A program made the translations under genes and the position numbers. DNA of 28,751 bases, from positions 1 through 28,751 of the forward strand of contig CANGZO010000004.1 in the NCBI GenBank assembly GCA_947458305.1, read 5' to 3'. This DNA comes from Comamonadaceae bacterium. GTDB taxonomy: Bacteria; Pseudomonadota; Gammaproteobacteria; Burkholderiales; Burkholderiaceae_C. Positions 15,969-23,310 of this stretch are shown here, one piece after another; the stretch's first letter is position 1, and every line of letters starts with the position of its first letter. Under the pieces are notes generated by a model. That model did not search any database. It was given only the letters and a program-made list of their open reading frames with translations, and was not told where the DNA came from.

Positions 15969-16523
15969 ATGAAATCCCTCAGCATCATCGCCGCATCTTT
16001 GGCCCTTGTGGGCTTGTCCAGCGCCGCCTCGGCGACAGTTGTGGCCAACCAAGCCATCACCGAAGCGGAAGTGCGCAGTGCCCAAACGGCTTGGTGCAAA
16101 GCCTTGGTGGACATCAGCCAAACCGGTGCCAGCAAGGGCCAGGCCGCAGCCAAAGCTATGGCTGAACAAGTGATTGACGCCGCTTATGGCTACCAAATGG
16201 GCACTGTATTGTTCAAACCCACTTTGACGGTCGCACCACAGACCTTTCGCACCACCCGCGCTGGCGCGCTGGCTTACTTTGTGGGCGGTGACACCAACTT
16301 TCCAAAAGACAAAGGTTTTGCACTCAACGGCTGGACAGCTTGTGAGTCCAAAAACGCGGCCATTTTCATTGCGGGCAACTCGGCCAGCAGCATGGGCCAT
16401 GTGATGATCACCGACAAGGCTGGCAAGGTCACCACTGTGGACAAGACATGGACCTACGTGAAAGACACGGCTGGCAAGCTGCGCATCGTGGTGCACCACT
16501 CTTCTTTGCCTTTTGGCGGCTGA
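15969..16523 (+). CDS. Small exported protein of unknown function
   Basis: A 184-residue protein with a clear Sec signal peptide: MKSLS, a hydrophobic core IIAASLALVGLSS and a cleavage site after AASA (about residue 22). The mature protein is therefore periplasmic or secreted. Blocks that look conserved are ITEAEVRSAQTAWCKALVDI, VIDAAYGYQMGTVLFKPTLT, AYFVGGDTNFPKDKGFALNGW and VDKTWTYVKD-GKLRIVVHHSSLPFGG. The pattern (an N-terminal helix followed by curved strands and a closing IVVHHSS strand) is reminiscent of NTF2/SnoaL-like domains, but this is inference. No catalytic motif is evident. The ATG at 15969 was chosen because it gives the signal peptide; ATG at 15951 is in frame six codons upstream. 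It is divergent from a sensor kinase/regulator pair that may control it. Confidence 0.8.
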   Translation: MKSLSIIAASLALVGLSSAASATVVANQAITEAEVRSAQTAWCKALVDISQTGASKGQAAAKAMAEQVIDAAYGYQMGTVLFKPTLTVAPQTFRTTRAGALAYFVGGDTNFPKDKGFALNGWTACESKNAAIFIAGNSASSMGHVMITDKAGKVTTVDKTWTYVKDTAGKLRIVVHHSSLPFGG

Positions 16524-16583
16524 AGTCCCCCTGCGGTGATGTGACAAGCCCCAGCTGACCGACCGTCTGCAGGGCTGGCCGCT

Positions 16584-17177
16584 TCACAAGTCCAGCGCTT
16601 GCCAAACCCGAATGGCCGCATAGGCATCGTTGGCTGCGTAAACCAATTGCGCCTCGCTCAGTCGGGCGTTGGCCCAATTGCTGGTCGCGGCTTTTTTGGA
16701 CTTGATGAAGCGTTGGTTGAACAACACCGCCACTGCGCCTTTGACGCCCATGTCTTTGCGGTAACCGCGTTCGCGAAAGATGGTGTTGAGTTCCAGAATG
16801 CCTTGAGGCTTGATGCCCAGTTTGTGCACGATGCGTTTGCGGTCGTCGCCCAGGCCAAACCCGGCTTTGGCCACGCCTTCTAAAGCCAGCAGCTCGCCCG
16901 CCACGCGGCGGCACTCGGGCTCATGCAGCTGAAACACCCAAGCCCGCTCCGACGTGGACAGCTGCAAAATGTGTGGGCCATCGGACTGCTCGCCCACCTT
17001 GAAGGTCGGTTTGGACTCGGTGTCAAACCCCCATGCCTTTGCTTTGCACAATTGGTCTTGCGCTTGACGGGCTTGAGCCCCGGTGCACACCAAGGTGATG
17101 CGGTCGAGCCCCAAACGCTCAAATTCGGGCAATAAAGCGATGGCCTCTTTGTCAGGGGTAGGTTTTTGGGCGTTCAT
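16584..17177 (-). CDS. RNase D-like 3'-5' exonuclease domain protein
   Basis: A 197-residue protein consisting of a single DEDDy exonuclease domain. The catalytic residues are visible: D52 and E54 in GFDTESKP, D111 or D112 in GFGLGDDRKR, and Y180 with D184 in YAANDAYAAIRVW. It lacks the HRDC domains that follow in full-length RNase D (about 370 residues), so it is a stand-alone exonuclease of the kind common in proteobacteria. The likely role is 3'-end trimming of RNA or degradation of DNA; the substrate cannot be told. It lies 7 bp downstream of the YlqF/RbgA-like GTPase gene and is probably cotranscribed with it, which would favour an RNA-related role. Confidence 0.88.
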   Translation of the reverse strand: MNAQKPTPDKEAIALLPEFERLGLDRITLVCTGAQARQAQDQLCKAKAWGFDTESKPTFKVGEQSDGPHILQLSTSERAWVFQLHEPECRRVAGELLALEGVAKAGFGLGDDRKRIVHKLGIKPQGILELNTIFRERGYRKDMGVKGAVAVLFNQRFIKSKKAATSNWANARLSEAQLVYAANDAYAAIRVWQALDL

Positions 17178-17184
17178 GGTGGGC

Positions 17185-18111
17185 TCAGTTTTTCATGGCC
17201 TTCTTGGCTTTTTGACGGACCCCTTTTCGCTCCGACCGTTCGGCATCGGCTTTTTTGCCTTCGGCCAGCCAAATGGCAAATTCTTCCGGTGTCTCCAGAG
17301 TCAGACGCCCCAAAGCGGCAGACCGGAAGTCGTGGATCACGATTTCAGCGGCTTTGGTGGTATTGACCCGCCCGCCACTTTGGATCGCGCCGCGGTAGCG
17401 GGCAATGGCCTCCAGCAAGGTCTCGTCGGTGTGGCTGGCCACGTCCTGCACTTTGTAGCGCTCGGTGATGGCTTGCGGGTAATGGAGGATCAGATAGTTC
17501 AGCAATTCCAGCGCCACCACCTCTTCATCAAACGCGTTCACGCCAATCGCGCCGCTGGCGGCCAAGTTGAAGCCGCTTTGCTCCACGATGATGCGCGGCC
17601 ACAGCACACCAGGGGTGTCGTACAAATAAAAGTCATCGGCCAGGGTGATGCGCTGTTCCAGTTTGGTCACGCCCGCTTCGTCGCCGGTTTTGGCGGCGCG
17701 TTTGCCTTTGAGGGTGTTGATCAACGTCGACTTGCCCACGTTGGGAATGCCGCAAATCAGCACGCGCATGGGCTTGACCATGCCGCCCCGGTTGGGGGCC
17801 AACTGGCGGCTGGCATCGATCAAGGCTTTGGCAGGTGACACCACACTGGTGTCCATGCCCAAAGCGCTGACGCCGGGCAGAGCGTTGTAGTGCGCCAGCC
17901 ATGCGGCGGTTTGTACTGGGTCGGCCAAGTCTTGCTTACTCAATATTTTGAGGGCAGGTTTGCCTTCGATCAGATCGGCCAGCATCGGGTTGGCACTCGA
18001 CCCCGGCAGGCGGGCGTCCAACATCTCAATGACGACGTCAATGTCTTTGATGCGCTCCCCAATCGCTTTGCGCGTGAGGTGCATGTGACCGGGAAACCAT
18101 TGAATCGCCAT
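17185..18111 (-). CDS. YlqF/RbgA-type ribosome biogenesis GTPase
   Basis: A 308-residue circularly permuted GTPase. It begins with the family signature MAIQWFPGHMHLTRKAI. The G motifs come in the permuted order: G4 as SKQD (58-61), G1 GIPNVGKST (121-129), and G3 DTPG (165-168). The C-terminal domain (about 200-285) is followed by a Lys/Arg-rich tail (287-308), fitting rRNA contact. In Bacillus subtilis RbgA acts in late assembly of the 50S subunit; a similar role is inferred here. G4 has Ser in place of the usual Asn of NKxD. It is the first gene of a unit with the RNase D-like gene and is divergent from the RecQ-like helicase gene (104 bp apart). Confidence 0.92.
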   Translation of the reverse strand: MAIQWFPGHMHLTRKAIGERIKDIDVVIEMLDARLPGSSANPMLADLIEGKPALKILSKQDLADPVQTAAWLAHYNALPGVSALGMDTSVVSPAKALIDASRQLAPNRGGMVKPMRVLICGIPNVGKSTLINTLKGKRAAKTGDEAGVTKLEQRITLADDFYLYDTPGVLWPRIIVEQSGFNLAASGAIGVNAFDEEVVALELLNYLILHYPQAITERYKVQDVASHTDETLLEAIARYRGAIQSGGRVNTTKAAEIVIHDFRSAALGRLTLETPEEFAIWLAEGKKADAERSERKGVRQKAKKAMKN

Positions 18112-18215
18112 AAAAAGCCGAAGAAGACCAGATGTAAAGATGGTGATTGTCGTTGACTTCCAGACGAGTCAACTTGGTCGCAAAATGCCTCAAACAAAAT
18201 CTGAGGGAGATCGAC

Positions 18216-20303
18216 ATGCACATTCACCCACCTGAAGACCGCGATTTTGCGCAAGTCCACATGCACACCATCCTGGCCCGCCTGGCCGGGCCGGGTGCGG
18301 TGCCGCGTGCCGACCAGGTGGACGCGGTGCATGCGGTGCTGCAGCCCGCTTCGCGGGTTTTGGTGGTGCAGGCCACGGGTTGGGGCAAGTCGGCGGTGTA
18401 CTGGGCGGCTACACACGCCATCCGCAGCACGGGTGCGGGCCCCACGCTGGTGGTCTCGCCCTTGCTGGCGCTGATGCGCGACCAAGTCAGCGCCGCCGAG
18501 CGCGCGGGCCTGAAGGCGGCCACGGTGAACTCCACCAACATCGATGATTGGGACGAGGTGTTCCAGCGGCTGGACGAGGACGCCATCGACGTGCTGCTGG
18601 TCTCGCCAGAACGCTTGGGCAACCCGCGGTTTGCGGCGCGGCTGGGCGCTTTGCTGGCCCGGGTGGGCCTGATCGTGATCGACGAGGCGCATTGCATCAG
18701 CGATTGGGGTTTTGACTTCAGGCCCGACTACCAGAGGCTGGCGCGGGCGCTGCTGTCCACACCCACGGCCAGCGTGTTGGCCACCACTGCCACGGCCAAC
18801 GAGCGGGTCACGCTGGACATTGGCAAGCAGTTGGGCGAGAGCACAGTGACGTTTCGCGGCACGCTGGCCCGCACCTCGCTCACGCTGTCGGTGGTGCCGG
18901 GTTTGTCACCCTTGCAGCGCTACGCCTGGATTGCCGATGCGCTGGAGCAACTGCCCGGCTCGGGCATTGTGTATGTGCTGACGGTGGCCGAGGCCGAGCG
19001 GCTCACGGCGTTTTTGCGCAGTTGTGGCCACGTGGTGGACGCCTACAGCGGTCAGACCGACGCCGACACGCGCCTGAAAGTGGAGGAGCGTTTGCGCCAC
19101 AACCAGGTCAAGGCGGTGGTGGCCACCTCGGCGCTGGGCATGGGTTACGACAAACCGGACCTTGGGTTTTGTGTGCATGTGGGCTCGCCCTCGACCCCGG
19201 TGGCCTATTACCAGCAGGTGGGGCGTGCGGGCAGGGCGGTGGCGCATGCCGAAGGGGTGTTGCTGCCGTCCGATGCCGATGAACGGATTTGGGATTACTT
19301 TGCCACCGCGTCCATTCCTGACCCGCAAACGGCCGACAAGGTCTTGCTCAGCTTGGGTAACGACGGCCGCACCTTGCTGGAGATTGAAGCCGACACGGGC
19401 GTTCGCCGAGGGCGGCTGGAGGCACTGCTCAAAATTCTGGCGGTCGAGGGCGTGGTGGACAAAGACGGCCCCACTTGGCGCGCAACGGACGTGCCGTATG
19501 AGCACGACACGGCCAAATGGACCGCGCTGGCCCAGGTGCGCCAGCAAGAGGCGGGCATCATGCGCCAGTACGCTCTGGGTGCGGGGTGTTTGATGGCGTA
19601 TTTGCAAACCGCGCTGGACGACCCTTCGCCCACGCCCTGTGGGCGTTGCTCGGTGTGCACCGGGCATTTGCCGTTTCCGGGCTTCACGCCGTCTCAAGAC
19701 AAATTGATCGCGGCGCGTGATTTCTTGCGCGGCATGGACGTGGACATCGAGCCGCGCAAACGCTGGCCCAACGGGGTGGGGCGCAAAGGCGCGATCCGGG
19801 GTTTTGATGTGGGCCGCGCTGTTGCCTTTGCCGACGATCCGGGTTGGGTGGCCGAGTTGCAGGCGCTGCGCTTGGCCACGCGCGGGGAATTTGCAAGCTC
19901 AGGCGATGTGCCACCTGAGCTGCTGGCCGGTGCCTTGGCCTTGCTCGGGCGCTGGACCAAGACCTGGCCCGCCCGCCCGGTGTGTGTGGTGCCGATGCCT
20001 GCGCCAGAGATGGTTTTGAACCGGCGCGTGGCCGAACACATTGCCCAAAAGGGCCGGTTGCCACTGCTTGACGTGTTCAGTTGGACTGGTGGCCCCGCGC
20101 CGGATGACGCGGCATCGACCCCGGTGGTGGCACACTTGGAGTCGGCCATTCGGCTGGCAGCTGATACCGCAATGCCTGCCGGACCGGTGCTGCTGGTGGC
20201 CACCGATGTGCGCACTCGCTGGACGGCCACTGTGGCGGCCGCACTTTTGCGCGAGCAGGGGGCCAGCCAGGTGCTGGTGCTGGCATTGCACCTGCGGCCT
20301 TGA
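18216..20303 (+). CDS. RecQ-like DNA helicase with C-terminal phosphoribosyltransferase-like domain
   Basis: A 695-residue superfamily 2 helicase. The Walker A motif is ATGWGKS (53-59), the Walker B box is DEAH (156-159, in VIDEAHCISDWGFDFRP, a RecQ hallmark), SAT-like TTAT is at 190-193, and motif VI is QVGRAGRA (334-341). Cysteines 458, 475, 478 and 481 (CGRCSVC) form a zinc-binding site as in RecQ. The region after about 590 is not RecQ: VCVVPMPAPEMVLNRRVAEH and GPVLLVATDVRTRWTATVAA (656-675) resemble the PRPP loop and flanking strands of phosphoribosyltransferases. GAGGGAG at 18204-18210 supports the ATG at 18216; an in-frame start at 18147 is rejected. Family members unwind DNA in repair; a repair role is inferred. 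It is the first gene of a run that continues with the small protein at 20327. Confidence 0.9.
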   Translation: MHIHPPEDRDFAQVHMHTILARLAGPGAVPRADQVDAVHAVLQPASRVLVVQATGWGKSAVYWAATHAIRSTGAGPTLVVSPLLALMRDQVSAAERAGLKAATVNSTNIDDWDEVFQRLDEDAIDVLLVSPERLGNPRFAARLGALLARVGLIVIDEAHCISDWGFDFRPDYQRLARALLSTPTASVLATTATANERVTLDIGKQLGESTVTFRGTLARTSLTLSVVPGLSPLQRYAWIADALEQLPGSGIVYVLTVAEAERLTAFLRSCGHVVDAYSGQTDADTRLKVEERLRHNQVKAVVATSALGMGYDKPDLGFCVHVGSPSTPVAYYQQVGRAGRAVAHAEGVLLPSDADERIWDYFATASIPDPQTADKVLLSLGNDGRTLLEIEADTGVRRGRLEALLKILAVEGVVDKDGPTWRATDVPYEHDTAKWTALAQVRQQEAGIMRQYALGAGCLMAYLQTALDDPSPTPCGRCSVCTGHLPFPGFTPSQDKLIAARDFLRGMDVDIEPRKRWPNGVGRKGAIRGFDVGRAVAFADDPGWVAELQALRLATRGEFASSGDVPPELLAGALALLGRWTKTWPARPVCVVPMPAPEMVLNRRVAEHIAQKGRLPLLDVFSWTGGPAPDDAASTPVVAHLESAIRLAADTAMPAGPVLLVATDVRTRWTATVAAALLREQGASQVLVLALHLRP

Positions 20304-20326
20304 GGCATGATCGGCGCTTGATTTGA

Positions 20327-20827
20327 ATGCCCCAGACGATGAACAACGATACCCCAAACATGCAAAACCAGCCGCTGGTCCAAGAGCCCCGCCGCTGGCA
20401 AAACGAGCAGTGGACTGCCCAAGTCATCAAAAATGACGAGGACGATGGTTGGGCTGTGGCCATGTACAAAGACGGTGAGTCTGAGCCCGCCTTGGTGGGC
20501 CCCTGGACCATGGGGCGTGACAAAAAGAACCCCAAGCCGTTGGATGGCTCGGCTTTCATCACCTTGGTGAAAACGGCCAGCGAGTTTTTGCGCCGCAGCG
20601 AGCAGCAGCTGCACGCACAATTGAACCAGAGCTTGACCGTCAACGGCAAAGACAGCCGGGTGACGGTCTTGCTGCGCATCGTGCCCGACGAAGACAACCC
20701 CTACGCCATGCTGAGTGCGCAGGACGAAGGCGGCGATGCCCTGGCCGAGGTCAAGGTCGCAGCCGGGTTCAAGTTCAATCGACAAACTGCCCAAGCCTGG
20801 GTGGATGCTGACTTTGCCAAACCATGA
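20327..20827 (+). CDS. Uncharacterised small protein upstream of CoA-transferase
   Basis: A 166-residue soluble, charged protein with no signal peptide, membrane helix or motif I recognise. It has a basic/aromatic stretch (RRWQNEQWTAQVIKNDEDDG), a central WTMGRDKKNPKPLDGSAF and a predicted helix EFLRRSEQQLHAQLNQSL, followed by strands. The regular codon use and the 4-bp ATGA overlap with the CoA-transferase gene support that it is real and translated. It starts 23 bp after the helicase stop, so it may be cotranscribed with it. ATG at 20339 is an alternative start. No function can be assigned. Confidence 0.78.
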   Translation: MPQTMNNDTPNMQNQPLVQEPRRWQNEQWTAQVIKNDEDDGWAVAMYKDGESEPALVGPWTMGRDKKNPKPLDGSAFITLVKTASEFLRRSEQQLHAQLNQSLTVNGKDSRVTVLLRIVPDEDNPYAMLSAQDEGGDALAEVKVAAGFKFNRQTAQAWVDADFAKP

Positions 20828-22041
20828 CCACCGCCAAAGCTTTTTTACCCTCCACTGGCCCGCTGGCTGGTCTCAAAGTTCTTGAACTGGGCCAGCTGAT
20901 TGCCGGGCCTTTTGCCGCCAAAACCTTGGCCGACTTTGGGGCCGATGTGGTCAAGATCGAGCCGCCCGGCTCGGGCGATCCCTTGCGCCAATGGCGCTTG
21001 ATGAAAGACGGCACCTCGGTGTGGTGGCAGGTGCAGTCGCGCAACAAGCAGTCTTTGGCGCTCGACCTCAAGCAACCTGCTGCTCAGGACATCGTCCGCC
21101 AGTTGGCCGCCGAGAGCGATGTGCTGATTGAAAACTTCCGCCCTGGCGCGATGGAAAAATGGGGCTTGGGGCCTGACGATTTACTGGCGCTCAACCCCCG
21201 CCTGATCATGCTGCGCGTGAGCGGCTATGGTCAGACCGGCCCTTACCGAGACCGCCCGGGTTTTGGTGTGGTGGGCGAGGCCATGGGTGGCATCCGCCAC
21301 CTCACGGCCGAGCCGGGCCGGGTGCCGGTGCGGGTGGGCATCAGTCTGGGTGACACCCTGGCGGCTTTGCACGGCGTGATTGGCATTTTGCTGGCCTTGC
21401 ACGAGCGCCAGACTTCGGGCCGTGGGCAAGTGATCGACGTGGCGTTGTACGAGGCCATGTTCAACTGCATGGAAAGCCTGCTGCCCGAGTACAGCGCCTT
21501 TGGCGCGGTGCGAGGACCTGCGGGTAGTGCATTGCCCGGTATTGCGCCGAGCAACGCCTACCTGTGCAAGGATGGCGGCTACGCCCTGATTGCGGGCAAT
21601 GGCGACAGCATCTTCAAACGCCTGATGGCCGAAATCGGCCGCGACGACTTGGCCCAAGACCCCGCACTGAAAGACAACACGGGGCGCGTGGCCCGTGTGG
21701 CAGAAATCGACGGTGTGATTGGCCATTGGACTGCGCAGCACACGGTGGACGAGGTGCTGGCGGCCCTAGACCGCGCCAGTGTGCCGGCCGGGCGCATCTA
21801 CACCGTGGCCGACATTGCGCAAGACCCGCATTACCAAGCGCGTGACATGTTGCAAACCGTGCGCATGGACGATGGCAGTGATTTGATGGTGCCGGGCATC
21901 GTGCCCAAGCTGTCACGCACGCCCGGTGGGCATCGCCGCAATGCACCCGGCGTTGGCCAAGACAGCGATGCGGTATTGGCCAGCATGGGCCTGAGTGCTG
22001 CGCAAATCAAGGCCCTGCGCGATCAAGGCATTGTGGCTTGA
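20824..22041 (+). CDS. CaiB/BaiF (family III) CoA-transferase
   Basis: A 405-residue cytoplasmic enzyme of the family that moves CoA between carboxylic acids. Hallmarks are the opening PLAGLKVLELGQLIAGPFA (13-31), DFGADVVKIEPPGSGD (37-52), NFRPGAMEKWGL (104-115), SGYGQTGPYRDRPGF (133-147) and the catalytic Asp177 in VGISLGDTLAALHG. Length and motif order are full for the family. The acyl donor and acceptor cannot be read from the sequence; oxalate, carnitine or succinate/dicarboxylate chemistry are known in relatives. It overlaps the small upstream gene by 4 bp and converges on a Bug-type solute receptor gene; these two families are often neighbours in Burkholderiales, hinting at catabolism of an imported organic acid. 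Confidence 0.93.
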   Translation: MTTAKAFLPSTGPLAGLKVLELGQLIAGPFAAKTLADFGADVVKIEPPGSGDPLRQWRLMKDGTSVWWQVQSRNKQSLALDLKQPAAQDIVRQLAAESDVLIENFRPGAMEKWGLGPDDLLALNPRLIMLRVSGYGQTGPYRDRPGFGVVGEAMGGIRHLTAEPGRVPVRVGISLGDTLAALHGVIGILLALHERQTSGRGQVIDVALYEAMFNCMESLLPEYSAFGAVRGPAGSALPGIAPSNAYLCKDGGYALIAGNGDSIFKRLMAEIGRDDLAQDPALKDNTGRVARVAEIDGVIGHWTAQHTVDEVLAALDRASVPAGRIYTVADIAQDPHYQARDMLQTVRMDDGSDLMVPGIVPKLSRTPGGHRRNAPGVGQDSDAVLASMGLSAAQIKALRDQGIVA

Positions 22042-22101
22042 GGGCTGATAACCAGCCAGGTTAACCGAGTGTTTGCACGGGAGCCTGCTGGTTTGGCCAG
22101 A

Positions 22102-23136
22102 TCATTCGGCCTTGGCCCCCGAGTCTTTGACTACTTTGGCCCACTTGGTGATTTCGCTGGCTTGATAACGCGCCAGTTCATCGGGGCTGGACAAGATCGC
22201 ATCCAGTCCCAGTGTTTTCAGGCGTTCTTGCACATCGGGCAGTCTGAACACACGCAGCACCTCGGCGTTCAAGCGGTCGATCACGGGCCGTGGCACGTTG
22301 GCGGGTGCAAACAAGGCAAACCAAGTGGTGGCTTCAAAGCCTGGCACGGACTCGGCCACTGTGGGCACATCGGGCGCAGCGGGTGATCGTCTGGCCGTGG
22401 TTTGAGCCAAAGCGCGAATTTTGCCCTCTTTGGCCATGGGCAAGGCCGAAGGCATGTTGTCAAACATGACCTGGATGCTGCCGCCCACCAAGTCGGGAAT
22501 GGCAAATTGACGGCCTTTGTAGGGCACGTGCGTCATGCTGGTGCCCGTGAGCGACTTGAACAATTCACCCGAGACGTGCACCGAGGTGCCAATGCCAGGG
22601 GAGCCAAACGACAACTTGTTGGGGTTGGCCTTCATGTAGGCAATGAGTTCGGGCACGTTTTTGACGGGCAGGGCGTTGTTCACCACCAGCAAATTGGGGG
22701 CCGAAGCGATCAAGGAGATGGGGCTGAAGTCCTTGACCATGTCGTAGGGCATTTTTTCGTAAAGCGCACCGTTGATGGAGTGTGTTCCGACTGTGCCCAT
22801 GACGATGGTGTGCCCATCGCCGGGCGACTTGGCCACGTTGTCCGCGCCGATGTTGCCGCCTGCGCCAGGACGGTTGTCGATGACCACAGGAAATCCCAGT
22901 TGGGCTTTTTCGCTGAAAAGTCGGGCCAAAATATCCGGCGCCCCCCCCGGCGGGAAGGTGACCACCAAGCGCAAGGGTTTGTTGGGAAAGGCTTGCGCTG
23001 AGGCGCCTGTGGCACACAAAGCCCCCAGACTCAGCACCAGCAAGCCAAGGCTGCGGCGAAGGGGTGAGGCCATTTGGCCTTTCATGGTCTTGCGGGAATT
23101 GGTGCCGGATTGATCGGACAGGTGAGGGTGAGTCAT
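22102..23136 (-). CDS. Bug-family (TctC-like) periplasmic solute-binding protein
   Basis: A 344-residue exported receptor of the tripartite tricarboxylate transporter family. After a long N-region (1-28) there is a hydrophobic core GLLVLSLGALCATG and a signal peptidase site after ASAQA (about residue 49). The mature protein opens with FPNKPLRLVVTFPPGGAPDILAR, the classic Bug signature, and has VIDNRPGAGGNIGADNVAKS and GSPGIGTSVHVSGELF. AAGGAG about 8 nt upstream supports the ATG at 23136 even though a second in-frame ATG (23085) sits just before the signal peptide. It binds a small carboxylate in the periplasm; the ligand is unknown. No TctA/TctB membrane genes are in the window, as for most Bug paralogues. 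Confidence 0.93.
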   Translation of the reverse strand: MTHPHLSDQSGTNSRKTMKGQMASPLRRSLGLLVLSLGALCATGASAQAFPNKPLRLVVTFPPGGAPDILARLFSEKAQLGFPVVIDNRPGAGGNIGADNVAKSPGDGHTIVMGTVGTHSINGALYEKMPYDMVKDFSPISLIASAPNLLVVNNALPVKNVPELIAYMKANPNKLSFGSPGIGTSVHVSGELFKSLTGTSMTHVPYKGRQFAIPDLVGGSIQVMFDNMPSALPMAKEGKIRALAQTTARRSPAAPDVPTVAESVPGFEATTWFALFAPANVPRPVIDRLNAEVLRVFRLPDVQERLKTLGLDAILSSPDELARYQASEITKWAKVVKDSGAKAE

Positions 23137-23179
23137 GGCGGTCTCCTTTTAATGTGAGGTTCACTTTAGGGTTGTGCTC

Positions 23180-23214
23180 AGGCCTGTGGCAGGGTGTAAA
23201 CCCTGCACTGGCCT
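23180..23214. repeat. Stem-loop between divergent Bug and MFS genes
   Basis: GCAGGG (23189-23194) and CCCTGC (23201-23206) form a perfect 6-bp stem around a 6-nt loop. AGGCC (23180-23184) and GGCCT (23210-23214) extend it after a small internal loop. It lies 44 bp from the Bug start and about 97 bp from the MFS start. It could be an operator for a shared regulator or an RNA hairpin; no T tract follows, so it is not a standard terminator. Confidence 0.5.
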
Positions 23215-23310
23215 TGTGTGCTGTCGTCTGAGTGACGCCAATCAGGTCTTGCCAGAGGGCGTGTGCAAGCCCAGTCCTTTGGGCTTCAAACCAAAATCTC
23301 ACGTTAACCT

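Noticed and set aside
15948..16547. 199-codon open frame on the minus strand opposite the exported protein
   Set aside because: The plus-strand frame has a clear signal peptide; the minus-strand frame is rich in His and Gly and has no features.
19694..20794. 366-codon open frame on the minus strand
   Set aside because: It is antisense to the helicase tail and the small protein, both supported by motifs or coupling, and it resembles no protein.
22050..22093. AACCAGC/GCTGGTT inverted repeat between the CoA-transferase and Bug genes as a terminator
   Set aside because: The arms are 7 bp with a 30-nt loop and no T tract.
22565..23302. 245-codon open frame on the minus strand overlapping the Bug gene in another frame
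   Set aside because: The Bug receptor frame has a strong ribosome-binding site, a signal peptide and the family signature.
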